In this document: piece by piece, positions 7,808-16,836 of the stretch
Layout of the letters: every line of letters starts with the position of its first letter
How positions within the stretch are numbered: the first letter of the stretch is position 1
Assembly (NCBI RefSeq): GCF_024345225.1
Contig: NZ_BROD01000001.1
Location: forward strand, 4,278,001-4,342,000
Direction of reading: 5' to 3'
DNA: 64,000 nucleotides
Source: Clostridium sp. TW13
GTDB taxonomy: Bacteria; Bacillota; Clostridia; Clostridiales; Clostridiaceae
The notes under the pieces: generated by a model
Told to the model about the DNA's origin: nothing
Database searches by the model: none
Seen by the model: the letters and a program-made list of their open reading frames with translations, nothing else
Program-made: the position numbers and the translations under genes

Positions 7808-9415
7808 ATGCACAAAAAATCATTGATGCGATTTAAAGAGATTGTACGAATATTTACATTCTACGGCTTTGGATATATTATTGATTCAAAGTTTAATAAG
7901 CATGGAAATTCACCTGAAAACTTAAGAAAAGCTTTTGAGGAACTTGGTTCAACTTTTATAAAAATAGGTCAAGTGTTAAGTACGAGGCCTGATATAATTC
8001 CGGAAGAATATGTGAAAGAATTGTCAAAGCTTCAGGATTCTATTAATAATGAAGAAGGTTTTCATAACATTAAAAGGGTTTTCAAAGAAGAATTTAATAT
8101 GGATATAGAAGAAGCATTTCAGTATATAAATCCTAACCCAATAGCAGCAGCATCCATAGCTCAAGTTTATGAAGCAATATTAAAAGATGGTAGAGAAGTA
8201 GTAGTAAAAATACAACGACCTGGCATTGACGAGAAAATAAACATGGACATACATATTTTAAAAAAGCTTTTAAAGTTAACAAAATTTGATGCAGATAAAA
8301 TGTTAGTTGATCCTATGGAAGCAATAGAGCAAATTGAAGAACAAACTAATAAAGAGTTAAACTTTGTAATTGAGCAACAAAGTATTAAAGAGTTTAGAGA
8401 ATATAATAAGGATGTTGCTTGCATATATGCTCCAGAAGTAATTGAGAAATATTCAGGGCATAAGGTTATTACCATGGAGAATATCAAAGGATTTAAAATT
8501 ACTGATATAGATAAAATAGAAAAGTACGGATATGATAGGTATGATATAGGAAGGAAGCTAGCACTATCTTTTTGTAAGCAAATTTTTGATGATGGATTTT
8601 TTCATGGAGATCCTCACCCTGGCAATATTTTAATAAGAGAGGGGAAGATATGCTACATAGATTTTGGAGCAGTAGGTGTACTTTCAGATGCCCTAAAAAA
8701 GTCATTAAATGATGCAATAATTGCAGTGGCTTCAAGAGATATAAATAAGTTAGTTAACTTCATAATATCTGTGGGAATAAAAAGAGGCAAAATTGATAGA
8801 AACACACTATATATGGATATCCAGTATATGCTAGACATGTATCTATCAACTTCTATTAAAAATATTAAAATAGCTCAATTACTTGAGGAAGTTATAGAGA
8901 TTGCTACTAGAAATAACATTCAATTACCAAAGGATTTTGTAATGTTAGCTAAGAGTTTATTAATAATTGAAGGTGTAATTGCAGAAATTGCCCCAGAACT
9001 AGATATCTTAGATATTATAATACCTTTTGTGAAATCTAAAAATAAGTACTATTTTAAAGAAGAATTGGATGCAGATAAATTATTGCTTGGACTTTATAGC
9101 TTTGTGAAAAGTACTAGTGAAATACCTTCGAAGCTCGTTGAGTTATCAGAAAGTATTACTCAAGGAAGAGCAAAGATACAGTTTGAAATAAAAGATGTTG
9201 ATAAAACTACAAGTGAACTTAACAAAATGGTTAATAGAATAGTATTTGGAGTTGTTGTTGCTGGGATGATTATAGGATCTTCCTTGATCCTAAATTCTAA
9301 TGCAGGACCTAAAGTAAAGGGTGTATCTCTAATAGGGGTTACTGGATATATAATATCAGCTCTTTTTAGCTTATATCTTCTTATATCCATAATTAGGTCT
9401 GGAAATTTGAAGTAG
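7808..9415 (+). CDS. ABC1/AarF/UbiB family atypical protein kinase
   Basis: A 535-residue UbiB-like ATPase/kinase. The family KxGQ signature is in FIKIGQVLSTRPDIIP near the N-terminus, followed by the Ala-rich loop (AAASIAQVYEA), a VVVKIQRPG lysine strand, a catalytic-type HGDPHPGN loop and a DFG-like YIDFGAVG. Two C-terminal membrane helices anchor it. In other bacteria UbiB supports quinone biosynthesis; this anaerobe shows no quinone genes in the window, so the substrate is unknown. The ATG is preceded by AGAGGTGAGG. It follows the phasin-like gene, a pairing seen in other Firmicutes. Confidence 0.88.
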   Translation: MHKKSLMRFKEIVRIFTFYGFGYIIDSKFNKHGNSPENLRKAFEELGSTFIKIGQVLSTRPDIIPEEYVKELSKLQDSINNEEGFHNIKRVFKEEFNMDIEEAFQYINPNPIAAASIAQVYEAILKDGREVVVKIQRPGIDEKINMDIHILKKLLKLTKFDADKMLVDPMEAIEQIEEQTNKELNFVIEQQSIKEFREYNKDVACIYAPEVIEKYSGHKVITMENIKGFKITDIDKIEKYGYDRYDIGRKLALSFCKQIFDDGFFHGDPHPGNILIREGKICYIDFGAVGVLSDALKKSLNDAIIAVASRDINKLVNFIISVGIKRGKIDRNTLYMDIQYMLDMYLSTSIKNIKIAQLLEEVIEIATRNNIQLPKDFVMLAKSLLIIEGVIAEIAPELDILDIIIPFVKSKNKYYFKEELDADKLLLGLYSFVKSTSEIPSKLVELSESITQGRAKIQFEIKDVDKTTSELNKMVNRIVFGVVVAGMIIGSSLILNSNAGPKVKGVSLIGVTGYIISALFSLYLLISIIRSGNLK

Positions 9416-9446
9416 ATATTATCATAAGATAAGTTGGGGGGATTTT

Positions 9447-10790
9447 ATGCCAAAGATAGGTATGAGAAATTTAAAGTCTGCTATAGCAGTGTTTATATGT
9501 TTCTTAATATATTTAATTAGAGGAGATGGTATACCATTTTACTCAGCTATAGCTGCAATTTTATGTATGCAGCCATATGTATCTAATAGTGTTAAAGTTG
9601 CCAAAAACCGTACTATAGGAACATTTATAGGTGGTTTTTGTGGGATGATTGTATTGATTATAGAAAAACATTTTATACCTAAATCTATGCCAATGTTGCA
9701 GTATCTATTGATTTCAGCTAGTATAGTAGTGGTTATATATATAACAATACTGGTAAAGAAAACTACAGCATCATATATTAGTTGTGTGGTTTTCTTAAGT
9801 GTAACTGTGTCACATGGATTAGATGTTAGTCCATATGCATTTGCTCTTAATAGAATTCTTGATACCTTAATAGGTATTGCAGTATCTTTGTGTGTTAATA
9901 TGTTCCATTTGCCAAAAAGAAAAAATGCTACAATGTTGTTTGTAAGTAATTTAGATGGAACTTTACTAAATTCTAAGGGTGAAATTAGTACATATTCTAA
10001 GGTGAAGTTAAATCAGATGTTAAAGAAAGATGCTCTTATTACAGTATCAACAGCAAGAACTTCAGTAACTGTGCTGCCAATACTAGAAGGTGTAGATTTT
10101 AAGTTGCCTATTATAACAATGAATGGAGCAGCATTATATGATTTAAAAGAAAAATCTTATTTATATTGTAAGACTATTGAATATGATACTTCAAAGAATA
10201 TATTAAGTGTTTTTGATAAGTATGGATTAAATTGTTTCACTCATACAATAGTGAATGATATATTGCATATATATTATGGTGATTTTACTAATCCAGCGGA
10301 AAAGAAATTATATGAATCAAAAAAGTTACTGCCATTAAAAAATTATATTTATAGTCCATTGCCACAGAATCAGGAAGTAATTTATTTTACAGCTATAGAT
10401 AAGCTAGATATTATTGAAAAATTATATAAGGATATTATGAGCTTAGAATGCAGCAATAAAATCGGAGCTATGTATTATAAAGATACAAATAATGAAGGGT
10501 ACTATTATTTAGAGATTTTTAGCGAAAAGGCATCTCAAAAAAATGCTATAAATGAACTTAAAAAGCGTGTCTCTGCAGATACTATCATAACTTTTGGAAA
10601 TGATGTTAAGGATATAGATATGATTCAGCTAGCAGACTATGGCTATGCTGTTGAAAATGCAGTTGATGAAGTAAAAGAAGTATCTCCGAATATAATAGGT
10701 TCAAATGATAATGATTCTGTAGTAAAGATTATTGAAAAGTTATTTTACTCTAAAACATTTTATAAAAAAAGAAAAACTAGAGATTCCTAG
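9447..10790 (+). CDS. FUSC/ArAE-type membrane domain fused to a HAD (Cof-like) domain with altered catalytic residues
   Basis: A 447-residue fusion. Residues 1-160 carry about four hydrophobic helices typical of the aromatic-acid-exporter (ArAE/FUSC) N-terminal domain. Residues 163-440 are a Cof-type HAD domain. The HAD motif I should read DxDGT; here it reads SNLDGTLL, with Asn168 in place of the nucleophilic Asp. Motif II (STAR) is near normal. Motif IV, normally GDxxND, reads GNDVKD (384-389). The HAD part is therefore probably not a phosphatase and may be a sensory or structural domain of the membrane protein. The ribosome binding site is GGGGGG before the ATG. Confidence 0.82.
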   Translation: MPKIGMRNLKSAIAVFICFLIYLIRGDGIPFYSAIAAILCMQPYVSNSVKVAKNRTIGTFIGGFCGMIVLIIEKHFIPKSMPMLQYLLISASIVVVIYITILVKKTTASYISCVVFLSVTVSHGLDVSPYAFALNRILDTLIGIAVSLCVNMFHLPKRKNATMLFVSNLDGTLLNSKGEISTYSKVKLNQMLKKDALITVSTARTSVTVLPILEGVDFKLPIITMNGAALYDLKEKSYLYCKTIEYDTSKNILSVFDKYGLNCFTHTIVNDILHIYYGDFTNPAEKKLYESKKLLPLKNYIYSPLPQNQEVIYFTAIDKLDIIEKLYKDIMSLECSNKIGAMYYKDTNNEGYYYLEIFSEKASQKNAINELKKRVSADTIITFGNDVKDIDMIQLADYGYAVENAVDEVKEVSPNIIGSNDNDSVVKIIEKLFYSKTFYKKRKTRDS

Positions 10791-10845
10791 TAAAATTTAG
10801 TTTATAATGGAATGGGGCTAAATCTAGAAGTACAAGGAGAAAAAA

Positions 10846-11637
10846 ATGAGTTTATTTCAAAGTTTTATTAAAAGTTTATATGATTTCAAAAATTATGCTA
10901 AGTTTTTATCTCATTCAGTTTTAAAAGTTACAGTTTATTTTTTATTGGTGACAGGAATTTTTGGAGCTTTATCAACAGTTGGGAGTATACCGGATATAAA
11001 CAATTCTAAACAATTAAAACAACTAATTGATAACCATTTGTCACAAGTACCTGATTTTGAAGTTAAAGATAATGAACTTAAGATTGAAGGAAATATGCCT
11101 AAAATTCTAAAAGAAGGGGAAATGATGTTAAGATTTGACCCTGATACTGATGATGTTAAGGGAATTAAAGATGTAAAAGGTGCTATCTTTTTTGGGAAAA
11201 AAGCATTACATTTTATGCAACCTAATGGGTCATTTTCAGAAAAGAAGTATTCTGAAATAACAAATGTGAAATTCAATAAGAAATACCTTTCAGATTATTC
11301 TAGCTCATTAGGGTTACAATTGTTCATACAAATATTCATAAATATTGTAAAAAGTATAATGGTAGGATTAGTGATGGCTTTTATTACTGCATTGATTTCA
11401 TTACAGTTTACAAAAATGGGTGGAAAAAAGTTGAAATTTGGAGAATTGTTTAAGTTAAGTATTTACGCTACTACAATTCCAATAATAATATATTCAATTC
11501 TATGCATAATAGCTATAAATTTTCAATTTGCAGCATGGATATTAATTATTATTCCAGTGCTATATGTTAGAAAAGCTATTAATTGTATGATGGCTGAAGA
11601 GGAAGCTAAGACAAAGAAGGTAAAAAAGAAGAAGTAA
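10846..11637 (+). CDS. DUF1189 family membrane protein
   Basis: A 263-residue membrane protein fitting the DUF1189 family. It has one N-terminal helix (about 26-45), an extracytoplasmic domain of about 115 residues rich in charged residues, then three to four closely spaced C-terminal helices from about residue 160 and a Lys-rich cytoplasmic tail (KTKKVKKKK). Function is not established for the family. The ATG follows AAGGAG. It is the last gene before the metG leader and its stop is only 7 bases from the metG promoter -35 box. Confidence 0.75.
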   Translation: MSLFQSFIKSLYDFKNYAKFLSHSVLKVTVYFLLVTGIFGALSTVGSIPDINNSKQLKQLIDNHLSQVPDFEVKDNELKIEGNMPKILKEGEMMLRFDPDTDDVKGIKDVKGAIFFGKKALHFMQPNGSFSEKKYSEITNVKFNKKYLSDYSSSLGLQLFIQIFINIVKSIMVGLVMAFITALISLQFTKMGGKKLKFGELFKLSIYATTIPIIIYSILCIIAINFQFAAWILIIIPVLYVRKAINCMMAEEEAKTKKVKKKK

Positions 11638-11644
11638 TGTGTCA

Positions 11645-11673
11645 TTGACAGAAAATTAAGAGTGTACTATAAT
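11645..11673 (+). promoter_or_regulatory. Sigma-A promoter of the metG T-box transcript
   Basis: TTGACA (11645-11650), a 17-base spacer, and TATAAT (11668-11673): a full consensus promoter directly upstream of the T-box leader. Confidence 0.9.
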
Positions 11674-11681
11674 GATGTTAA

Positions 11682-11962
11682 AATTTATACAAACTGTGAA
11701 AAGAAGAGTAGTGAAAAGGAATGTATGCAGAGAGTTGGGGTAGGTGCAAGCCAATGACAAGAATTTTCATGAAGATGGTCTTGGAGTTTATTTTTTGAAG
11801 TAATTTAGGAAAGTACGGGAGCAACCGTTATATTGCAGGATGATGAAAGTCTTGGACGGAGTTATCTATTACAAGGTATTTACCATAAGGTAAATATAAA
11901 GTAGAGTGGTACAGCGTATATAACGCCTCTATATAAGGAAATCTTATATAGAGGCTTTTTTA
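11682..11962 (+). promoter_or_regulatory. T-box riboswitch controlling metG (methionine)
   Basis: A leader of about 280 bases carries the T-box core GTAGAGTGGTACAGCG (11901-11915), which pairs with the acceptor end of uncharged tRNA. It is followed by the terminator GCCTCTATATAAG / CTTATATAGAGGC (11925-11955) with a T-run. A stem I region with GAGAGTTGG lies near 11730. The amino-acid class is inferred from the gene downstream; several AUG triplets occur in stem I (for example in GAAGATGG near 11772) but I cannot fix the specifier by eye. Confidence 0.9.
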
Positions 11963-11992
11963 TTTATAAAAAGTATTTAGGAGGCATTTTAA

Positions 11993-13927
11993 ATGTGTAA
12001 AAAACCATATTATATTACAACACCAATTTATTATCCATCAGCAAATCTTCATATAGGAAATACATATACTACAGTAGCAGCTGATGCTATAGCAAGATTT
12101 AAGAGATTAACAGGCTATGATGTTATGTTCTTAACAGGAACAGATGAACATGGACAAAAGATTCAAAGAAAAGCAGAAGAAAAGGGTGTAACACCAAAGG
12201 AATTTGTAGATGAAATAGTAGCAGGAATCCAAGATTTATGGTCAATGATGGATATAAGCTATGATAAGTTTATAAGAACTACAGATGATTATCATATAAA
12301 GGCAGTACAAGATATATTTAAGAGATTATATGATCAAGGAGATATTTATAAGAGTTCTTATGAAGGATTATATTGTACACCATGTGAATCTTTCTGGACT
12401 GAGACTCAATTAGTAAATGGATGTTGTCCTGATTGTGGAAGACCAGTTGAAAAGGCTAAAGAAGAAGCTTATTTCTTTAAGATGAGCAAATATGCAGATA
12501 GACTTATAAAGTATATAGAAGAAAATCCTCATTTCATTCAACCAGAATCAAGAAAAAATGAAATGCTAAATAACTTCTTAAAACCAGGGTTACAAGATCT
12601 TTGTGTGTCAAGAACTAGTTTCTCTTGGGGAATTCCAGTAACTTTTGACGAAGAACATGTTATTTATGTTTGGATAGATGCACTTTCAAACTATATAACT
12701 GCTTTAGGTTATGGCAGTGGAAATGATGAATTATACAAGAAATACTGGCCTGCAGATGTACATTTAATTGGTAAAGATATATTAAGATTCCACACAATAT
12801 ACTGGCCAATAATGTTAATGGCTTTAGATTTGCCACTTCCTAAGCAAGTATTTGGTCATGGTTGGCTACTTGTAGATGGTGGTAAGATGTCAAAATCAAA
12901 AGGAAATGTTGTAGACCCAGTAGTTTTAGTAAATAGCTTTGGTGTAGATGCTGTAAGATACTATTTATTAAGAGAGATACCATTTGGTTCAGATGGACTA
13001 TTCAATAATGAAATATTCATAAAGAAGATAAATTCAGATTTATGCAATGACTTAGGAAATCTACTTTCCAGAAGTGTGGCCATGGTTGAAAAATACTTTG
13101 GAGGAGTTATTCCAGCACCAACAGCGAAGGAAGATATCGATGATGAACTTATCAGCTTAGCTCTAGCTACACCTAAGAAGGTTGAAGATAACATAAATGC
13201 TTTAAAGATTCCAGAAGCTTTAGAAGATATTTGGACTTTAATTAGCAGAGCAAATAAATATATAGATGAAACAACACCTTGGATATTAGCTAAGGATGAA
13301 GATAAAAAAGAAAGATTAGGTACTGTTTTATATAACTTAATTGAGAGTTTAAGATTTACTTCTGTTTTACTTCAAGCATTTTTACCAACAACAAGTAAAA
13401 AGATTAATGAACAAATTAATGCAGAAGTTTTAAGCTGGAACAGTCTATCTGCTTTTGATGGAACAAGTGCAGGTACAAAAGTTAACAAAGGAGAAGCAAT
13501 TTTCCCTAGAATAGATGTAGATGCTAAAATCAAGGAATTAGAAGAACTAAAGGCGCAGCAACAGCAAGAAACTGCAAAAGTTGAAATCCAACCAATTAAA
13601 GAAGAAATAACTATAGAGGATTTTGAAAAGCTTGATTTAAGAGTAGTTAAGGTAAAAGAGTGTGAACCTGTAAAGGGCGCAAAAAAATTACTTAAATTAA
13701 AGGTAGATCTAGGAGGAGAAGAAAGACAGGTTATATCAGGAATCTCTAAGTTCTACAAGCCAGAAGAATTAGTAGGAAAAAATGTAGTTTTAGTAGCTAA
13801 CTTAAAGCCAGTAAAATTAAGAGGAGAGTTATCACAAGGAATGATACTTTGTGCAGCTACAGATGATGACAGTCAATTATTCGCTGTGGATCCAGGTAAC
13901 GTACCAACAGGAAGCATAGTAAGATAA
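11993..13927 (+). CDS. metG: Methionyl-tRNA synthetase with C-terminal tRNA-binding domain
   Basis: Class I synthetase of 644 residues charging tRNA-Met. The HIGH motif appears as HIGN at residues 20-23 and the KMSKS motif at 298-302 (GGKMSKSKGN). A zinc knuckle is formed by CTPCESF and CCPDCGRP. The C-terminal 110 residues (from ITIEDFEKLDLRVVKV) are an OB-fold tRNA-binding domain, standard for the Firmicutes enzyme. It is preceded by a T-box riboswitch, so it is induced when Met-tRNA charging falls. A second, structurally different MetRS gene follows 51 bases later. Confidence 0.97.
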   Translation: MCKKPYYITTPIYYPSANLHIGNTYTTVAADAIARFKRLTGYDVMFLTGTDEHGQKIQRKAEEKGVTPKEFVDEIVAGIQDLWSMMDISYDKFIRTTDDYHIKAVQDIFKRLYDQGDIYKSSYEGLYCTPCESFWTETQLVNGCCPDCGRPVEKAKEEAYFFKMSKYADRLIKYIEENPHFIQPESRKNEMLNNFLKPGLQDLCVSRTSFSWGIPVTFDEEHVIYVWIDALSNYITALGYGSGNDELYKKYWPADVHLIGKDILRFHTIYWPIMLMALDLPLPKQVFGHGWLLVDGGKMSKSKGNVVDPVVLVNSFGVDAVRYYLLREIPFGSDGLFNNEIFIKKINSDLCNDLGNLLSRSVAMVEKYFGGVIPAPTAKEDIDDELISLALATPKKVEDNINALKIPEALEDIWTLISRANKYIDETTPWILAKDEDKKERLGTVLYNLIESLRFTSVLLQAFLPTTSKKINEQINAEVLSWNSLSAFDGTSAGTKVNKGEAIFPRIDVDAKIKELEELKAQQQQETAKVEIQPIKEEITIEDFEKLDLRVVKVKECEPVKGAKKLLKLKVDLGGEERQVISGISKFYKPEELVGKNVVLVANLKPVKLRGELSQGMILCAATDDDSQLFAVDPGNVPTGSIVR

Positions 13928-13978
13928 ATTAGCTTAAGAATATTAAATCACAGATTTATATAAATAAGGGGGTTATTT

Positions 13979-15610
13979 ATGAAAGTACTTATAGGAAACG
14001 CATGGCCATATTCTAGTGGTTCGTTACATTTAGGAAGATTATCTGCACTTATTCCTGGAGATATACTAGCTAGATATTTTAGGGAAAAAGGCGATGAAGT
14101 TATTTTTGTTTCAGGTAGTGACTGTCATGGAACTCCAATATCAATAACAGCAAAGGAAGAAAACAAGACTCCTAGAGAAATATCCAATCACTTTCATGAA
14201 GAGTTTAAAAGATGTTTTGAAAAGGCAAATATTTCTTATGATCTTTATACGAAAACTGATTCTGAATATCATCATAAGGTGGTAAAGGAGCTTGTAATTA
14301 AACTTTATGATAATGGATATATATATGAAAAAACCTTAGAACAAAATTACTGTGAAAATTGTAATGAATATCTAGCTGATAGGTATATAGAAGGAACATG
14401 TCCTCATTGTGGGGGAAGTGCAAGAGGAGATCAATGTGAGGAATGTTCAGAATTGTTAGATCCTGAAGATTTGATAGATAAGAGATGCAAGATTTGCCAC
14501 TGTGAGCCAGTGTTAAAGACAACTAAACATTTATTTTTTAAGTTATCAGAATTTGAAGATGATATTAAAAAACTAGTTAAAACAGATGGAGCAAGCTGGA
14601 GAGCAAATTCAATTAACTTAACTAAGAGATATTTAAAAGAAGGTCTTAGGGATAGAGCAATAACTAGAAGTTTAGAGTGGGGTATAGATGTACCATTCCA
14701 AGGATATGAAGATAAAAAGATATATGTATGGATTGAAGCAATTATGGGGTATATCTCAGCTTCTATGCAAGTAGCAGAGGCAAGAGGAGAAGATTATAAG
14801 GAATATTGGGATAATGAGCAAAGTAGAATATACTTTGTTCATGGAAAGGACAATATTCCTTTCCATACAGTTATTTTACCTTCAATATTATATGGCCTGG
14901 ATATAGGAAAATCTCATATACAGATGGTTTCATCAGAATATCTTAATCTTGAAGGTAAGAAATTTTCAACAAGTAGAAATTGGGCTGTATGGGTCCCATA
15001 TATATTAGCGAATTATGATTCTGATTCAGTTAGATACTTTCTAATAAGTAATGGACCAGAGAAACGTGACTCTGAATTTACTTGGAGGCAATTTATTAAT
15101 TCACATAATGGAGATTTGTTAGGTACTTTCGGGAATTTTATCAACAGAACATTAACTTTTATCCACAACAATTTTGATGATGAGTTAGTTAACTGTGGAT
15201 TAAATCCTAAAATAGAGGAAGAATTAAAAGAAATGTATAAGGTAGTAGGAAGTAAAATTGAGAAATGTGAATTTAAGTCTGCTCTCGAATATGTGTTTTC
15301 GAATATAAAGGCAGCTAATAAATATTTTGATGATGAGAAACCTTGGATAGTAGTAAAAGAAAATGTACAAGAATGCAAGAATATACTATATAACTGTGTT
15401 CAGATAATTGCTAATTTAACAAATGTACTAGAACCGTTTGTACCTAAATCCTGCGAAAAGACAAGATTATTTTTAGGAATTAGTGAGCCTAAGTGGCAAT
15501 ATGTTGAATTAAAAGAGGTTAGAATAAAAGATATACAACTACTATTTGAAAGAATAGATAAGAAAAAAATATCTGAAGAGGTAAAACGACTAAAAGAAGG
15601 TAGGACATAA
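13979..15610 (+). CDS. Second methionyl-tRNA synthetase (MetRS1 type, no C-terminal domain)
   Basis: A 543-residue class I synthetase with MetRS features: N-terminal IGNAWPYSSGSLHLGR (HIGH reads HLGR), the long connective insertion with paired zinc knuckles (CENCNE, CPHCGG, CEECSE, CKICHC), and KFSTS in place of KMSKS. It lacks the C-terminal OB domain of the upstream copy and is of the other bacterial MetRS subtype. Such second MetRS enzymes can give tolerance to MetRS inhibitors or act under special conditions; the role here is inferred. It lies downstream of the T-box metG with its own GGGGG ribosome binding site and may be cotranscribed. Confidence 0.88.
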   Translation: MKVLIGNAWPYSSGSLHLGRLSALIPGDILARYFREKGDEVIFVSGSDCHGTPISITAKEENKTPREISNHFHEEFKRCFEKANISYDLYTKTDSEYHHKVVKELVIKLYDNGYIYEKTLEQNYCENCNEYLADRYIEGTCPHCGGSARGDQCEECSELLDPEDLIDKRCKICHCEPVLKTTKHLFFKLSEFEDDIKKLVKTDGASWRANSINLTKRYLKEGLRDRAITRSLEWGIDVPFQGYEDKKIYVWIEAIMGYISASMQVAEARGEDYKEYWDNEQSRIYFVHGKDNIPFHTVILPSILYGLDIGKSHIQMVSSEYLNLEGKKFSTSRNWAVWVPYILANYDSDSVRYFLISNGPEKRDSEFTWRQFINSHNGDLLGTFGNFINRTLTFIHNNFDDELVNCGLNPKIEEELKEMYKVVGSKIEKCEFKSALEYVFSNIKAANKYFDDEKPWIVVKENVQECKNILYNCVQIIANLTNVLEPFVPKSCEKTRLFLGISEPKWQYVELKEVRIKDIQLLFERIDKKKISEEVKRLKEGRT

Positions 15611-15612
15611 AA

Positions 15613-15670
15613 AAGGGGAGCCCTAGAATTGCTTGTCAAGGGGGACTGCAATTCTAGGGCCTTATATATT
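15613..15670. terminator. Strong terminator hairpin after the second MetRS gene
   Basis: Perfect 13-base arms at 15620-15632 and 15648-15660 (GCCCTAGAATTGC and its complement). An A-rich left flank would serve as the T-run for minus-strand transcripts, so it probably also ends the Crp-family gene transcript. Confidence 0.8.
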
Positions 15671-15785
15671 TTATAAGGTTTTTAAGGGGTAAAATTTGTT
15701 TAGTGCTTTAGCTACTTTACAAGTATTATATTACAGAAGTTTTATGTCAGCCATGTGTCAAAAAAGAAAAGAAATTATTAATAAA

Positions 15786-16469
15786 CTAAAGTTCGCTTTC
15801 TAATTGTTCAACATCTAGAATTGTTATTGAAGAACGGTCATAGTCAATTAAGCCATCATCTTTCATCTTTATTAATTCTCTAGATAGTGAAGGACGTTGA
15901 ACGCCTAGCTTTTCAGCCCATTCCTTTTTTGTCATATCAAGATTAATTATAGTTGTATTCGTTTTTCTATATTTCATGATTAAAAAGTCACAAATCATTT
16001 GTCTTAAAGAGGTCATGCTAATTTGTTTGATTTTTGAATTTAATGTTATAGCTTTGTTTGATAAAATACGAAGCAATTGTTTTAAAAAATATTCATTTGT
16101 TTGACATAATTTATAAACTAAATCCTTAGGAATATTCAGAACTAAGGATTTTTTTTTGCAAACAACAGACATGGGATAGCTATTTTTATCTCCAAACAAT
16201 AAGTTCTCTCCAAAAACATTACCATCTTTAAGAGTAGATACCACTAAAATGTTTCCACAGGAGTCCAGTTTTTGAATTTGAATTATGCCATCTAAAACTA
16301 CGCTTAAATTCTTGCATGTTTCGCCCTCCATGAAAAGTAGATCATTTTCATTATGAGTTTTTAATGAAATTTGAGGAGAAGACAACAAAGATTCTAGTTG
16401 TTTTTGCTCAAAGTGAGAAAATAGCTGGTAGTTTAGTAATGTAGATGTTACTTTATTTATATTATCCAT
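15786..16469 (-). CDS. Crp/Fnr family transcriptional regulator
   Basis: A 227-residue regulator with an N-terminal cyclic-nucleotide-binding-like beta domain (about 20-120, containing GNVFGENLLFGDKNSYP), a dimerisation helix, and a C-terminal winged helix (TKKEWAEKLGVQRPSLSRELIKMKDDGLI). No Fnr-type N-terminal cysteine cluster is present, so it is probably not an Fe-S oxygen sensor; the cNMP loop is not canonical for cAMP either. It is divergent from tatD and flanked by a strong terminator. AGGAGGAA precedes the ATG. The effector and regulon are unknown. Confidence 0.85.
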   Translation of the reverse strand: MDNINKVTSTLLNYQLFSHFEQKQLESLLSSPQISLKTHNENDLLFMEGETCKNLSVVLDGIIQIQKLDSCGNILVVSTLKDGNVFGENLLFGDKNSYPMSVVCKKKSLVLNIPKDLVYKLCQTNEYFLKQLLRILSNKAITLNSKIKQISMTSLRQMICDFLIMKYRKTNTTIINLDMTKKEWAEKLGVQRPSLSRELIKMKDDGLIDYDRSSITILDVEQLESEL

Positions 16470-16775
16470 TTAGAAAAATTCCTCCTAGTATATATGTCAA
16501 ATTCAATTGTTAGTATAAATCTTAAGTTTAGCTTCTTATGTATATATTAATTAATAGTAATTCAATTTGCAATGAAATGATTTCATAACTTGAACTATGA
16601 TGAACAATATTTTTAAATTATGTATATTGAGAATACTATACTTAAGATGTTGGGAAAAATACAATAAAAATATGACTATGGGCATAATATCCTAAAAATT
16701 TGGCAAAAATCCAGTTATGAATAAATAGGATAAGCATAGTTAATATTTATGTAAGTAATTCTAGTTTTTGGAAGT
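16470..16775. other. AT-rich intergenic region between the Crp-family regulator and tatD
   Basis: No gene is visible. It must hold the regulator's promoter on the minus strand, which I could not assign with confidence. A short palindrome GAAATGATTTC lies near 16575. Confidence 0.4.
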
Positions 16776-16804
16776 TTGACAGTTTTTCTGAATTGTGAGA
16801 TAAT
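16776..16804 (+). promoter_or_regulatory. Sigma-A promoter of tatD
   Basis: TTGACA (16776-16781), a 17-base spacer and GATAAT (16799-16804). It lies about 30 bases before the ATG at 16837. Confidence 0.8.
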
Positions 16805-16836
16805 TGAAACAAATCAAACGACATGAGGTGACTTTG

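Noticed and set aside
8167-8487. Minus-strand frame of 106 codons inside the ABC1 kinase gene
   Set aside because: Opposite-strand shadow of a conserved gene, no ribosome site, Ser/Cys/Ile-rich composition typical of antisense frames. The same holds for the minus-strand frames at 10935-11276, 14298-14522 and 15013-15378.
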